7,092 nucleotides of DNA from Actinomycetota bacterium (GTDB taxonomy: Bacteria > Actinomycetota > Humimicrobiia > Humimicrobiales > Humimicrobiaceae), in NCBI GenBank assembly GCA_015711775.1, contig JACVJB010000039.1:1-7092 (forward strand), given 5' to 3'. Made by a program: the position numbers and the translations under genes. Position 1 is the stretch's first letter. Each line of letters begins with the position of its first letter. Shown piece after piece: positions 1-6,642 of the stretch. The notes below the pieces were generated by a model that searched no databases, was not told the origin of the DNA, and was given only the letters and a program-made list of their open reading frames with translations.

Positions 1-10
1 TTTAATATTG

Positions 11-16
11 AAAGGA
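11..16 (+). promoter_or_regulatory. Ribosome binding site of the lipoprotein gene
   Basis: AAAGGA lies five bases before the ATG at 22. It is a good Shine-Dalgarno match at normal spacing and supports this start. The promoter must lie to the left of the window. Confidence 0.7.
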
Positions 17-21
17 TAAAG

Positions 22-687
22 ATGTATATAATTAAAAGAAATAAAATTGTTTCATCTATTATTTTGATATTTTTTATAACAGCTATTGTATTACCATCAA
101 TATCATGCAATATAAGTTCAGGAAGCAGTTCTGGCAATAAGAGTAGCGGCGTTATATCGCTTTTTGACAGCCTGGAGATTGGAGATGTACCATCGTTTCC
201 CGGCTCTCGTCTTGATGTGGATTTATACAGAAATCTGGATAGCGTGCTTAGAGAGCTTCCTGAACTGCCCGAACTGTTCTCAGGCTCTGGCTTCTCTACA
301 TATGTCACTAAAAGCTCGCCAGAAGGTGTCAGGGCTTATTATACTGAGCAGATGAAAAGCCTTGGCTGGGAATTTGTTGATACTTATGATTATGGAGATC
401 GAGGCAGTTTTACCACCTGGCAGAAAATGGCAAACACAGGAAAATACGTAATATACGGGGTTTTTGCAGGGCATTATTTAAAAAATGACAAAACCGTGAC
501 ACTTATCTTAAATGGATTTATTATTCCTGGGAACGAAGCAGATGTGGAAGACTCAAACAGCACACAAAAAGAAGCAGCAGTTGAACCTGAAGGAACAATA
601 TATTTTAAAAACACAACACCCCCTGCCGGGCAGGGTCTTCTTCTTACAAAATCCATTTCTATGGGTATTGAGCAGTGGAAAACGTAG
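22..687 (+). CDS. Putative secreted lipoprotein, N-terminal part, ended by an in-frame TAG
   Basis: I do not recognise a named family. The N-terminus is a lysine/arginine-bearing segment (residues 1-8), a hydrophobic stretch (about 9-25) and then Ser-Ile-Ser-Cys with Cys29, followed by a Ser/Gly-rich linker. This looks like a lipoprotein signal, although Ser at -3 is less usual than Leu. Residues about 50-165 look like one small alpha/beta domain of the kind common in secreted proteins: a Phe-Pro-Gly start, then SPEGVRAYY and LGWEF, then strands. An acidic, polar linker follows at about 170-195, and a second domain begins near residue 200. The frame stops at TAG 685-687 inside that second domain and continues open to 1191. 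As read, the product is 221 residues and carries only the first strands of domain two. The role is unknown; an envelope location is inferred from the signal. Confidence 0.75.
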   Translation: MYIIKRNKIVSSIILIFFITAIVLPSISCNISSGSSSGNKSSGVISLFDSLEIGDVPSFPGSRLDVDLYRNLDSVLRELPELPELFSGSGFSTYVTKSSPEGVRAYYTEQMKSLGWEFVDTYDYGDRGSFTTWQKMANTGKYVIYGVFAGHYLKNDKTVTLILNGFIIPGNEADVEDSNSTQKEAAVEPEGTIYFKNTTPPAGQGLLLTKSISMGIEQWKT

Positions 688-1191
688 CTGCAGGAAGGAA
701 GCAGGGAAAAAGGAAAAAATGAGATAAGTCTTATTGATAATAGCCAATTTTATAAGGTTGTTCAGCTTCAAAGGTCCTCTGATCCTGATGATGGCGGAGC
801 TGCAGGGATATACCAGGAAACCGATATTTCAGTTTCACAGTTTAAAAGTTTATATGTCTGGCTGGTAGGAAAGATAGATAATGAAAATGGGGGCAATATT
901 GCAAACACATCCCCAGAATGGTTTCCTGAAGGAGCAATCCAGGTAAAGATTAAATATCTTGATATTGCTGGTAATGAACAGCAATGGTTTCATGGGTTTT
1001 ATTATTCTCGTATAAATAATCCTGATGGCCTGCATTTTAACAAAATCAATAAGGGAGATTACTTCTGGTATATCAGCCCTGATCTTATGACATTTGAACA
1101 TAAACCTTCAGTTATTAAAGAGGTAAGAGTATATGGTTTTGGATGGGATTTTTCCAGCAGTTTAGCTGAGATTAACTTGATAGGCCAGTAA
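688..1191 (+). pseudogene. C-terminal continuation of the lipoprotein gene beyond the amber codon
   Basis: Reading on in the same frame after TAG 685-687 gives 167 sense codons ending at TAA 1189-1191. The stretch has no ATG in frame until 1087 and no early GTG or TTG, so it cannot plausibly be a separate gene. Its translation looks like real protein: it begins LQEGSREKGKNEISL, then contains aromatic-rich strands such as WFPEGAIQVKIKYLD, WFHGFYY and VRVYGFGWDF. That pattern suggests a beta-sandwich, possibly carbohydrate-binding-like domain, which is inference from composition only. With the upstream part it would make a 388-residue two-domain lipoprotein. One substitution could give the TAG, for example CAG (Gln) or TAT/TAC (Tyr) to TAG. 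Alternatives are a sequencing error or readthrough. Confidence 0.7.
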
Positions 1192-1263
1192 AGCTTGTAG
1201 ATTATATAACAAGTAATTATGAAAGACTCAGTTATAGGTCAGCCATGTCGCCATGCTTAATAC

Positions 1264-1300
1264 AGCCTTTGGATTTATTCTTAAGGCTATGTTTTTGTTT
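1264..1300 (+). terminator. Rho-independent terminator of the lipoprotein gene
   Basis: AGCCTT (1264-1269) pairs with AAGGCT (1283-1288). Beyond a T-T mismatch, GGA can pair with TCT around a five-base loop. The hairpin is followed by a T-rich run, TTTTTGTTT (1292-1300). It sits about 70 bp after the TAA at 1189-1191. On the minus strand the same palindrome has no T-tract after it, so it mainly serves the plus-strand gene and leaves pfkA without an obvious terminator in the window. Confidence 0.65.
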
Positions 1301-1314
1301 AAATATAGGAAGTT

Positions 1315-2280
1315 TCAGGATAAAACATGTGCAAGCTTATAAAGCTCCCTGTCTATTTCCTTTTTATTATTAATAACATATTCAAACGGGACAGAAACAA
1401 TTTTCTTGCCCTGTATTGCAGTCATGCAGTCACTTTCACCTTTTATTAAAAGATCAACAGCTTTTTTACTGAATTCAGCAGAAAGCAGGCGGTCCATTGC
1501 AGACGGGGAACCGCCGCGCTGGATGTGCCCCAGGACAGACACCCTGACCTCATGGCCCACCAGCAGCTTTATGGATGCTGCAACATCGCTTGCTTTGGCG
1601 GCGCCCTCCGCAACTATGATAAGCGTGTGCCTTTTACCCTGGCGGTGATTTTTGATTTTTGTAGCAATCTTTACAAGATCAACTTCAACTTCAGGAATAA
1701 GTATGTAATCTGCAGCACATGCAACTCCCGCATTTATCGCGATTATACCTGAACTTCTGCCCATAACCTCAATTACAAAAAGCCTGTCATGTGAAAATGC
1801 AGTATCCCTTATTTTTGAAACAAGATCGATTATAACATTTAGGGCAGTGTCAAAACCTATACTGTAATCAGTTCCGGCAATATCATTATCTATAGTTCCT
1901 GGAATTCCGACAACCTGCACACCCCTTATATGAAGGTCGTGCGCACCCCTGAAGGAACCATCCCCTCCAATTACTATAAGACCGTCTACGCCAATGTTTT
2001 TAAGATTCTGTATGGCTTTTTGCATGCCGGGCTCAGTTTTGAACTCCTCGGACCTTGCAGAATATAAAATAGTGCCTCCCCTGTCTATAATGCCACCAAC
2101 GCTTGCCTGATCAAGCATTACATAATTATTCGCTATCAGGCCCTTAAAACCCTCATAAAAACCAACCACTTCGAGTGATTTATATTTTGCATACCTGGTT
2201 ATTGCCCTTATTGAAGCATTCATTCCGCTTGCATCTCCCCCACTTGTGAGAAGGGCAATCTTTTTTATTTCTTTTATCAT
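1315..2280 (-). CDS. pfkA: ATP-dependent 6-phosphofructokinase
   Basis: It phosphorylates fructose 6-phosphate to fructose 1,6-bisphosphate, the committing step of glycolysis, in the cytoplasm. At 321 residues it matches the usual bacterial PfkA length (about 320). Visible motifs are the N-terminal TSGGDASGMNA loop (12-22), GGDGS (105-109), PGTIDND (127-133) with catalytic Asp131, MGR (173-175), AEGA with Glu225, and the family signature around GHIQRGG (251-257) ending Asp263-Arg264. Gly108 and Gly128 are residues typical of ATP-using rather than pyrophosphate-using enzymes. The ATG at 2280 is chosen over an in-frame TTG at 2298 because AAGGAG lies just before it and the protein then starts MIKEIKKIALLTSGG, like other PfkA proteins. 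It follows hisIE by 88 bp on the same strand and may be cotranscribed or have its own promoter. TGA stop. Confidence 0.95.
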   Translation of the reverse strand: MIKEIKKIALLTSGGDASGMNASIRAITRYAKYKSLEVVGFYEGFKGLIANNYVMLDQASVGGIIDRGGTILYSARSEEFKTEPGMQKAIQNLKNIGVDGLIVIGGDGSFRGAHDLHIRGVQVVGIPGTIDNDIAGTDYSIGFDTALNVIIDLVSKIRDTAFSHDRLFVIEVMGRSSGIIAINAGVACAADYILIPEVEVDLVKIATKIKNHRQGKRHTLIIVAEGAAKASDVAASIKLLVGHEVRVSVLGHIQRGGSPSAMDRLLSAEFSKKAVDLLIKGESDCMTAIQGKKIVSVPFEYVINNKKEIDRELYKLAHVLS

Positions 2281-2284
2281 AACT

Positions 2285-2290
2285 CTCCTT
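2285..2290 (-). promoter_or_regulatory. Ribosome binding site deciding the pfkA start
   Basis: On the minus strand AAGGAG is followed by four bases (AGTT) and the ATG at 2280. It lies downstream of the competing TTG at 2298, so it can only serve the ATG. This decides for the 321-residue form. Confidence 0.75.
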
Positions 2291-2368
2291 TTTAGCAAAA
2301 ATATCTGCAGGTGTATTTTTCAAATTAATAAATTAAAAAAACAGAATAATTATATTTACTAAAAATAT

Positions 2369-3052
2369 TTATTTTTTCCTTGACTCAAGCTCCCTGTATA
2401 TATCCTGAGGATTTATTTTTTTTTCAGCCATAAGAACAAAAAGATGATATAAAAGATCAGATATTTCTGATACTGTCCTTTCCCTGGCCTGATGTTTTGC
2501 AGCCAAAATAATCTCTATAGCCTCTTCACCAATTTTTTTCAGTATTTCCTCAAGACCTGCTTTATGAAGGCTGTAGGTATAGGATTTTTCACTCTTCTGT
2601 TTTATTCTGTTTACAATAGTATCATATAATTTTAGGAGTATACTGGAGGCGGAATCACCGCCAAATTCAAGCATTTCTGAAATATCTTCAGCAGTTTTAT
2701 TATCTTTTTTGCTCTTATCGCCTGTATCAATAATATTAAAAAAACAGCTTTCGTTTCCAGTATGGCACGCAGGGCCCTTCTGCTCAACTTTTATAAGAAG
2801 GGCATCGCTGTCACAGTCATATCTTATCTCTTTTATCTGCTGGCTGTTTCCGGAAGTTGCGCCCTTGTTCCATAACTCTTTCCTGCTCCTGCTCCAGAAC
2901 CATGTACTTTTTGTTTGAACACTTTTTATAAAAGACTCCCTGCTCATGTATGCAAGCATAAGTACCTGACCGCTTTTATAATCCTGTATTATTGCCGGAA
3001 TTAGCTTAGGATTTAAGTTTGTATTATTTCCGCCAGAAATATTTTCATTCAT
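2369..3052 (-). CDS. hisIE: Bifunctional phosphoribosyl-AMP cyclohydrolase / phosphoribosyl-ATP pyrophosphatase
   Basis: A 227-residue fusion that catalyses histidine steps 2 and 3: removal of pyrophosphate from phosphoribosyl-ATP, then ring opening of phosphoribosyl-AMP to ProFAR. The HisI part (about 14-107) shows [10 protein letters not shown] (31-40), [11 protein letters not shown] (51-61), the metal-binding DCDSD (79-83), and cysteines Cys80, Cys96 (GPACHTG) and Cys103 (SCFF), the expected zinc ligands. A charged linker runs about 108-135. The HisE part (about 136-227) shows [10 protein letters not shown] (157-166), [15 protein letters not shown] (172-186) and the [10 protein letters not shown] helix (199-208). 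Length and domain order match bacterial HisIE fusions. The start is ATG at 3052 with only a weak AAGAAG upstream. It is separated from hisF by 114 AT-rich bases, the widest gap in the cluster, so it may be less tightly coupled than the other his genes. Confidence 0.95.
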   Translation of the reverse strand: MNENISGGNNTNLNPKLIPAIIQDYKSGQVLMLAYMSRESFIKSVQTKSTWFWSRSRKELWNKGATSGNSQQIKEIRYDCDSDALLIKVEQKGPACHTGNESCFFNIIDTGDKSKKDNKTAEDISEMLEFGGDSASSILLKLYDTIVNRIKQKSEKSYTYSLHKAGLEEILKKIGEEAIEIILAAKHQARERTVSEISDLLYHLFVLMAEKKINPQDIYRELESRKK

Positions 3053-3155
3053 TATTTTAACTTCTTATATTTAAATATTTTTAATTTCTTAATAATATTA
3101 AATTCTTTTTAATTTTTGTATTGTTTTATACTAATACTTTATTTTTCCCGTATAA

Positions 3156-3175
3156 AAAAAGTGGTGCTACTTTTT
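3156..3175 (-). terminator. Weak A/U hairpin at the end of hisF
   Basis: On the minus strand AAAAAGT (3175-3169), covering the last lysine codons and the TAG stop, pairs with ACTTTTT (3162-3156) around a six-base loop. The T-run forms the stem itself and only a few unpaired Ts follow. It could slow or partly end transcription before hisIE. With one G-C pair in a seven-pair stem, it is a weak candidate. Confidence 0.25.
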
Positions 3176-3937
3176 GTCTGCCAGCCTTACATCTATTCCC
3201 TCTGATAAAAGATATTCTTTTGCCTCCCTGATCGTGTGCTGACCGTAGTGAAAAATGGAGGCTACAAGGGCCGCATCCGCATTTGCTATAATGAATACAT
3301 CCCGAAGATGCTCAAGGTTTCCTGCGCCGCCTGACGCTATAACAGGAATGTTTACCGCTTCAACAACATTTTTAGTAAGTTCAAGGTCATATCCGTCTTT
3401 TGTCCCGTCTCTGTCCATGCTTGTAAGAAGGATTTCACCGGCTCCAAGTCTTTGGGCCTGCTGCGCCCATATAAGAGCATCTATCCCTGTTGGTGTCCTG
3501 CCGCCGTGTATATATACTTCCCAGTTTCCCTTTGTTGTGCGTTTTGCATCTATTGCTACAACTATGCACTGATTGCCAAATATCGAAGACGATTTGCTTA
3601 TAAGGTCGGGGTTCAGCACTGCTGAGGTATTTATTGACACTTTATCCGCCCCGTTTTTCAGCACTTCCCTCACATCTTCCGTGCTGTTAATGCCGCCGCC
3701 AATTGTATACGGTATAAAAACCTTTTCTGATGTTTTTGAAGCAAGCTCAACCACTGTTTTTCTTCTTTCATGTGAAGCTGTGATATCAAGAAAAACAATT
3801 TCATCTGCGCCTTCTCTGTCATAAAAAGCTGCAAGCTCAACAGGATCACCGGCATCTTTTAAATTTACAAAGCTTACGCCTTTAACAACCCTTCCTTTGT
3901 TAACGTCAAGACAGGGAATTATTCTTTTTGAAATCAC
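3167..3937 (-). CDS. hisF: Imidazole glycerol phosphate synthase, cyclase subunit HisF
   Basis: The (beta/alpha)8-barrel cyclase uses ammonia from HisH to turn PRFAR into imidazole glycerol phosphate and AICAR. At 256 residues it has the usual length. The catalytic aspartates fall where expected: Asp11 in IIPCLDV and Asp130 in VVAIDAKR. Phosphate-binding loops appear as GGGI (80-83), [12 protein letters not shown] (173-184) and ASGGAG (201-206). The start is GTG at 3937-3935, overlapping the hisA stop by four bases (GTGA), with a very strong AAGGAGG site inside the end of hisA. The gene ends in TAG, giving a normal-length C-terminus, so TAG acts as a stop here. Its partner hisH lies two genes upstream. 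Function is certain by motif. Confidence 0.97.
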   Translation of the reverse strand: MISKRIIPCLDVNKGRVVKGVSFVNLKDAGDPVELAAFYDREGADEIVFLDITASHERRKTVVELASKTSEKVFIPYTIGGGINSTEDVREVLKNGADKVSINTSAVLNPDLISKSSSIFGNQCIVVAIDAKRTTKGNWEVYIHGGRTPTGIDALIWAQQAQRLGAGEILLTSMDRDGTKDGYDLELTKNVVEAVNIPVIASGGAGNLEHLRDVFIIANADAALVASIFHYGQHTIREAKEYLLSEGIDVRLADKK

Positions 3938-4671
3938 GCCGGGCCTCCTTCTGCAACAGCAAGGGCATCTTTTAAATTTATTGTTTCTTCATAAAGCGCC
4001 TTTCCTATAATTACTCCGCTTACGCCTTGGCTCTCGAGTTTTTTAAGTTCTATTATATCGGAAATATTTGTAACCCCGCCTGCAACAATAAATTTTGCGC
4101 TGCTTAAATTAAGCACTTTTTCAATTATCTCTGTGTCTGTGCCAGTTAAAGTACCGTCTCTGGAAATATCTGTAATTATAAATTCATCAATTTTTAAAAA
4201 TTTATTATCTGTAAAATATTTAAAAATATTTAAATCAGTTTTAGACTGCCAGCCATGTGCATATATTTTGCCCTCATTATCAAAATCAAGGCTTATTATA
4301 AAACGCCCCAGGTAATTCTGGCAGACTTTTTCAAGAAAGTCATTATCCTCCAGTATGCCTGTGCCAAGTATTACCCTGTCAATTTCCATGCTCAGCGCTG
4401 CCTCAATACTTTCTACACTTCTAATGCCCCCGCCATACTGCACCTTTAAGCCCGTTGTTTTCTTAATTTTTGCTGCAATTTCAAGATTTTTTAATTGGCC
4501 TGTTTTTGCCCCGTCAAGATCTACAATATGAAGCCATGCGGCCCCACAATTTTTCCAGCGCATGGCAACAGCTTCAGGGTCAGGAGAATATTTTTTCTTC
4601 AAATCGTAATTGCCCTTTGTGAGCCTGACGCACTCGCCGTTTATAATATCAATTGCAGGATATATAATCAT
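3934..4671 (-). CDS. hisA: ProFAR isomerase HisA
   Basis: HisA opens the ribose of ProFAR to give PRFAR, an Amadori rearrangement and the fourth histidine step, in a (beta/alpha)8 barrel. At 245 residues it has family length. Asp8 in YPAIDI is the first catalytic aspartate. Asp129 in IISLD, followed by HGW (139-141), is the second catalytic region, and the HGW tryptophan separates HisA from HisF. Phosphate-binding segments are YGGGIRS (79-85), TDISRDGT (167-174) and AGGV (197-200). The ATG at 4671 follows the hisH stop by 21 bases, with only a weak AAAGAA upstream, so translation may be partly coupled to hisH. Its last codons (Glu-Gly-Gly) carry the hisF ribosome binding site. It lies between hisH and hisF, the order common in bacterial his operons. 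Confidence 0.96.
   Translation of the reverse strand: MIIYPAIDIINGECVRLTKGNYDLKKKYSPDPEAVAMRWKNCGAAWLHIVDLDGAKTGQLKNLEIAAKIKKTTGLKVQYGGGIRSVESIEAALSMEIDRVILGTGILEDNDFLEKVCQNYLGRFIISLDFDNEGKIYAHGWQSKTDLNIFKYFTDNKFLKIDEFIITDISRDGTLTGTDTEIIEKVLNLSSAKFIVAGGVTNISDIIELKKLESQGVSGVIIGKALYEETINLKDALAVAEGGPA
3944..3950 (-). promoter_or_regulatory. Ribosome binding site of hisF within the end of hisA
   Basis: On the minus strand AAGGAGG stands six bases before the GTG at 3937. It supports the non-ATG start and the four-base hisA/hisF overlap. The same bases encode the Glu-Gly-Gly near the HisA C-terminus. Confidence 0.85.
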
Positions 4672-4692
4672 ATATTTTACTGTTCTTTATTA

Positions 4693-5310
4693 TTAGTTTT
4701 TAAATGCCAAATCTGCAAAATTACTTAAAATTTTTAATCCGCAACTGCTGCTTTTTTCAGGGTGAAACTGCAGCCCGAAAGTATTTCCAGCCTCAACGCT
4801 TGAAACAAGCTCAGTGCCGTACTCAGTAGTGCTGCTTACAATATTGCTGTTTGCAGGGACAGCATAATATGAATGCACAAAATAAAAGCTTTCTGCGTCT
4901 TTTATGTCTTTAAAAATCCTGCTGTCTTTTTTTATAATTTTAAGCCTGTTCCAGCCCATGTGCGGAATCTTGACGCCAGAAGGTATTTTTTCCACAGATC
5001 CTTTTAAAATTCCCAGGCCGCTGCATATCTGCCCCTCAGTGCCGTATTCAAATAAAACCTGCATGCCTATGCATATGCCCAGAAAAGGCTTCTTTTGTTC
5101 AATTATTTTTCCAATTGAATTATGAAGGTTTAAATCTTTTAAATTCCTTACAGCGTCATGAAAGGCTCCAACACCCGGCAGGACAACGCCGGAAGCATTC
5201 ATTATGACTTCAGGGCTGCATGTAACCTCAATGCTGATGCCCAGGCTTAAAAAAGCATTTGCAACACTTTTAATATTGCCCATATTATAATCTATTACAG
5301 CTATATACAT
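4693..5310 (-). CDS. hisH: Imidazole glycerol phosphate synthase, glutaminase subunit HisH
   Basis: This class I glutamine amidotransferase releases ammonia from glutamine and channels it to HisF. At 205 residues it has the usual length. The triad is visible: Cys80 in GICIGMQ, and His183 and Glu185 in FHPEKS. PGVGAFHDA (45-53) is the oxyanion/glutamine loop, and the N-terminus IAVIDYNMGNIKSVANA (3-19) is typical of HisH. PHMGWN (116-121) is the conserved interface segment. The ATG at 5310 is supported by AAAAGG seven bases upstream. A 72-base AT-rich gap separates it from hisB, and hisA follows after 21 bases. TAA stop. Confidence 0.97.
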   Translation of the reverse strand: MYIAVIDYNMGNIKSVANAFLSLGISIEVTCSPEVIMNASGVVLPGVGAFHDAVRNLKDLNLHNSIGKIIEQKKPFLGICIGMQVLFEYGTEGQICSGLGILKGSVEKIPSGVKIPHMGWNRLKIIKKDSRIFKDIKDAESFYFVHSYYAVPANSNIVSSTTEYGTELVSSVEAGNTFGLQFHPEKSSSCGLKILSNFADLAFKN

Positions 5311-5317
5311 ATTAAAA

Positions 5318-5323
5318 CCTTTT
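5318..5323 (-). promoter_or_regulatory. Ribosome binding site of hisH
   Basis: On the minus strand AAAAGG lies seven bases before the ATG at 5310. A small hairpin (5324-5337) abuts its upstream side. Confidence 0.6.
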
Positions 5324-5346
5324 ATCTGGTGACAGATTTTATATGA

Positions 5347-5363
5347 TTTATATAAAATATAAA
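5347..5363. repeat. Perfect AT-only inverted repeat between hisB and hisH
   Basis: TTTATAT and ATATAAA surround a three-base AAA centre, a perfect seven-pair palindrome in the 72-base gap. It has no T-tract of terminator type. In an AT-rich gap such a palindrome can occur by chance, so a regulatory role is only possible. Confidence 0.3.
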
Positions 5364-5382
5364 CTATAAACCCTGGATATAG

Positions 5383-5967
5383 TTAAATCGAACCTTTGGT
5401 AGACGGAACAGAATTGTATCCGCTTGGCTTTGCGGCCTGCATCAGGGCTATTCCAAAAGCTTTAAAAATTGCCTCAATTATATGATGCGAGTTTATACCG
5501 GCATTTTTGCTGATATGCAGGTTCATGAAAGAATTATCAGTTAGAGAGCGAAAAAAATCTTCAATCAGTAAAGTCGGCAAATCGCCAATTTTTTCAGAAA
5601 ACATATCTGCAGCAAATCTAAGGTACGGCCTGCCGCCAAGGTCAAGGGAGACAGTGACTTCTGCATCATCCATTGGAATTATGACAAAACCAAACCTGTT
5701 GATGCCCTTTTTATCCTTTATGCATTCATTTATTGCCATGCCAAGGCAAATGCCGATATCCTCTATAAGATGGTGGGGATCTGTTTCAATATCACCAGTT
5801 GCATCAATTTTCAAATTAAAATGCCCGTGTTTTGAAAAACTTGAAAGCACATGGTTTAAAAAAGGCAAAGGAGTATTTATTTCAGAATTACCAATGCCAT
5901 CAATATCCAGTTCCAGTTTTATATCAGTTTCTGCAGTTTTCCGGCAGATTGTTTTTTTTCTATTCAT
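5383..5967 (-). CDS. hisB: Imidazole glycerol phosphate dehydratase
   Basis: It dehydrates imidazole glycerol phosphate to imidazole acetol phosphate, using manganese. At 194 residues it is the monofunctional form without a fused histidinol-phosphatase, so that activity must come from elsewhere. The duplicated metal motifs are clear: DPHHLIED (63-70) and NSHHIIEAIFKAFG (159-172), with supporting His39 and His151 and the C-terminal PSTKGS (188-193). In the first half PFLNHVL (35-41) replaces the common FLDHML, so Asn38 stands where Asp is usual; His39 is kept. The ATG at 5967 shares one base with the hisG TAA (TAATG), with GGGGA seven bases before it. This implies translational coupling to hisG. 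In many bacteria hisD lies between these two genes; here it does not. Confidence 0.96.
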   Translation of the reverse strand: MNRKKTICRKTAETDIKLELDIDGIGNSEINTPLPFLNHVLSSFSKHGHFNLKIDATGDIETDPHHLIEDIGICLGMAINECIKDKKGINRFGFVIIPMDDAEVTVSLDLGGRPYLRFAADMFSEKIGDLPTLLIEDFFRSLTDNSFMNLHISKNAGINSHHIIEAIFKAFGIALMQAAKPSGYNSVPSTKGSI

Positions 5968-6626
5968 TATTTTCCCCGGATTTTTTTTATAATTTCATTT
6001 ATCATTTCAAATTTATACCTGTAGCTTACAATATTTGCAATAAGTCTGGTTGTTGAAATCATCACATTGTCCATTTCAACAAGATTATTTTCTTTCAATG
6101 TTGTTCCTGTTGCAGTTATGTCCAGTATTTCATCAGAAACTCCAAGCACAGGCGCCAGCTCAATGGAGCCGTAAAGCTTTATAATTTCAACCTGCATTCC
6201 CTTGCTGTCAAAATATTTTTTTGCAATACCGGGATATTTTGTTGCAACCTTTATTGAACCGAAATGCTCATACTTTTTCTTAACTTTTTCCTCGCATCCC
6301 TCAAGAGTTGCAATTATTATCCTGCACCTGCCATTTTTAAGGTCCATCAGCTCCACAACATTGCTTTCAAGCTCAGCAAGAACATCCTTTCCGGCAAATC
6401 CTATATCACATGCGCCCTGCTCAACATAAACAGGCACATCCATAGGCCTGCAGATTACATACCTTATCATGTCTTTTTCTGAAAAAGTAAATAATTTCCT
6501 TGAATCTGTTCTCAGGGCAACTGTATCATATCCTGCTTTGTCAAGCATCTTTACACATACGTCAAATAAATAACCCTTCGGGACAGCGATGCTTATATTA
6601 TATTTTTTATCTTCTTCCTGTAACAT
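5967..6626 (-). CDS. hisG: ATP phosphoribosyltransferase catalytic subunit, short form
   Basis: It catalyses the first step of histidine synthesis, joining ATP and PRPP to phosphoribosyl-ATP. At 219 residues it is the short form, which lacks the C-terminal regulatory domain of long HisG and needs HisZ. Motifs are IAVPKGYLFD (13-22), the ACDIGFAGKD region (72-81), YGSIELAP (152-159) and the PRPP-binding loop DITATGTTLKEN (169-180). The ATG at 6626 gives about ten residues more before the first strand than is typical. No better in-frame start with a ribosome binding site was seen, and the site before this ATG is weak, so translation may depend on coupling to hisZ, which ends 16 bases upstream. 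The stop overlaps the hisB start by one base. Feedback inhibition by histidine would act through the HisG-HisZ complex, as known for the family. Confidence 0.95.
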   Translation of the reverse strand: MLQEEDKKYNISIAVPKGYLFDVCVKMLDKAGYDTVALRTDSRKLFTFSEKDMIRYVICRPMDVPVYVEQGACDIGFAGKDVLAELESNVVELMDLKNGRCRIIIATLEGCEEKVKKKYEHFGSIKVATKYPGIAKKYFDSKGMQVEIIKLYGSIELAPVLGVSDEILDITATGTTLKENNLVEMDNVMISTTRLIANIVSYRYKFEMINEIIKKIRGK

Positions 6627-6642
6627 AATCTGTATTTATTAA

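Noticed and set aside
512..727. A +1 frame ORF overlapping the amber codon, as evidence of a frameshift
   Set aside because: Its translation is low-complexity and unlike protein. The parts before and after the stop are already in the same frame, so no shift is needed.
685..1191. Pyrrolysine or genome-wide TAG recoding
   Set aside because: hisF ends in TAG at the expected family length, and nothing in the window encodes a suppressor tRNA or its synthetase. Only local readthrough remains open.
1231..1260. CATG-TCGC-CATG mini-palindrome as a pfkA terminator
   Set aside because: The stem is only four pairs and is not followed by a T-run on the minus strand.
2281..2298. Longer PfkA start at TTG 2298
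   Set aside because: The ribosome binding site AAGGAG lies after that TTG and before the ATG at 2280, and the six extra residues are absent from typical PfkA proteins.
2349..2354. Perfect TATAAT on the minus strand before pfkA as a promoter -10 box
   Set aside because: No acceptable -35 box lies 16-18 bases upstream, and a six-base A/T match is expected by chance in such AT-rich DNA.
3255..3824. Long plus-strand open frames opposite hisF
   Set aside because: They are antisense to a gene with all catalytic motifs, lack ribosome binding sites, and their translations resemble no protein.
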